Assembly (NCBI GenBank): GCA_050329935.1
Contig: JBHJOI010000099.1
Span: 35,105-99,104 of the forward strand
Direction of reading: 5' to 3'
Source: CAYSFW01 sp050329935
GTDB lineage: Bacteria > Pseudomonadota > Gammaproteobacteria > UWMA-0217
DNA length: 64,000 nt
In this document: one piece after another, positions 63,564 through 64,000 of the stretch
Position numbering within the stretch: position 1 is the first letter of the stretch
How the letters are laid out: each line of letters starts with the position of its first letter
The notes under the pieces: model-generated
The model's database searches: none
Told to the model about the DNA's origin: nothing
What the model saw: only the letters and a program-made list of their open reading frames with translations
Translations under genes and position numbers: made by a program

Positions 63564-63676
63564 TGCCATCGCGGTTCACTTCGATCGCGGTCGCCAGCGA
63601 TCAGTGCCCGCCACCCAACCAACCTGGTGCCGACACGAGCGTCACACCGTGACGGCCCAGCCCGCCAAAAAGTCCT

Positions 63677-64000
63677 TCAAAGCGAACTCTTACGCGCGAT
63701 AAACGATTCGATCGCCTCCGGCCGCACCGGTCCGGGATTGACACCGAGCAACTCGCCGGTTGGATTGAACAGCCAAAACGTAGGCGTGCCACGGAACGCT
63801 TCCTGCGCGAACGCCTCGAAATTTACGGCGATCGTGCCCAACTCGCCCACCAGCGTGGGGTAAGTGGTGCGATGCTCGCGAATACGGTCGCGAACGCTTG
63901 CGACGTTCGCCATGCCATCGATGGCAACGCCAACGACGATCGCATCCTTGTCTTTATGCGCGTCATGAAAATCCGACATCACCGGCTTTTCACGCATGCA
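63677..64000 (-). CDS. TlpA-like thioredoxin-family protein (5' end outside the window)
   Basis: The visible 107 residues are the C-terminal part of a TlpA/ResA-like thioredoxin. The codon before the first Met (64000-63998) is TGC, so the sequence reads C-M-R-E-K-P-V-M, the end of a WCxxC-x-x-E-x-P active site. The rest, AIVVGVAIDG, the cis-Pro loop RGTPTFWLFN and LGVNPGPV, fits the fold. It is likely periplasmic and reductive. The N-terminus and export signal are beyond the right edge. Confidence 0.85.
   Translation of the reverse strand, partial: CMREKPVMSDFHDAHKDKDAIVVGVAIDGMANVASVRDRIREHRTTYPTLVGELGTIAVNFEAFAQEAFRGTPTFWLFNPTGELLGVNPGPVRPEAIESFIARKSSL

Overview
The window reads as chromosomal DNA of a GC-rich Gammaproteobacterium. 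Gene content fits one with a respiratory and sulfur-handling lifestyle: a diheme and a c556-type cytochrome, an exported DsrE-family protein, two tandem DsrC/TusE-type proteins, a TlpA-like thioredoxin and a split PqiABC envelope system. The species cannot be named from sequence alone. I saw no tRNA, rRNA, CRISPR array or complete insertion sequence.

Layout. 0-5 kb: a possible phosphodiester glycosidase, a methyltransferase, a formyltransferase/GINT1-like fusion, and a secreted protein with a PEP-CTERM-like sorting tail that ends in a strong terminator beside a long palindrome. 5-8.2 kb: DUF1841, a TSUP permease and an NdvA-like ABC exporter. 8.6-10.8 kb: an hvfABC (bufferin/MNIO) RiPP metallophore operon. 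10.9-25.3 kb: mostly housekeeping and respiratory genes (UMF1 permease, cytochromes, TrhP, universal stress protein, glucokinase, metallophosphoesterase, PP-loop protein, DUF1015), with a PEP-synthase-like protein that has lost its catalytic residues. 25.6-29.2 kb: two paralogous secreted proteins with GlyGly-CTERM-like tails.

29-57 kb looks like a biofilm and cell-surface island. It holds an SPINDLY-type O-GlcNAc transferase, a cellulose operon (bcsA-bcsB fusion, bcsZ, bcsC), and a probable functional-amyloid locus organised like the Pseudomonas fap system. The amyloid locus has a sigma54 activator and an outer-membrane barrel protein on the + strand. On the - strand an operon encodes two large Asn/Asp-rich repeat proteins, a small protein sharing their C-terminal module, a C39 peptidase and a protein with a double-glycine processing site. 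That operon has a near-consensus sigma54 promoter, two upstream 18-bp inverted repeats that could be activator sites, an internal hairpin after the fibre genes and a terminator at its end. A divergent AAA/FHA/transmembrane protein follows.

57-64 kb: DUF302, DUF523-DUF1722, two DsrC-like proteins without the C-terminal redox cysteine, RlpA, the PqiA-PqiA-PqiB-PqiC operon, and a TlpA-like thioredoxin cut by the window edge.

The most novel content is the amyloid-type locus (about 42.2-52.6 kb). Next are the PEP-synthase pseudoenzyme at 15.8-18.3 kb, the nine-motif HvfA precursor, and the C-terminal-Cys-less DsrC pair.
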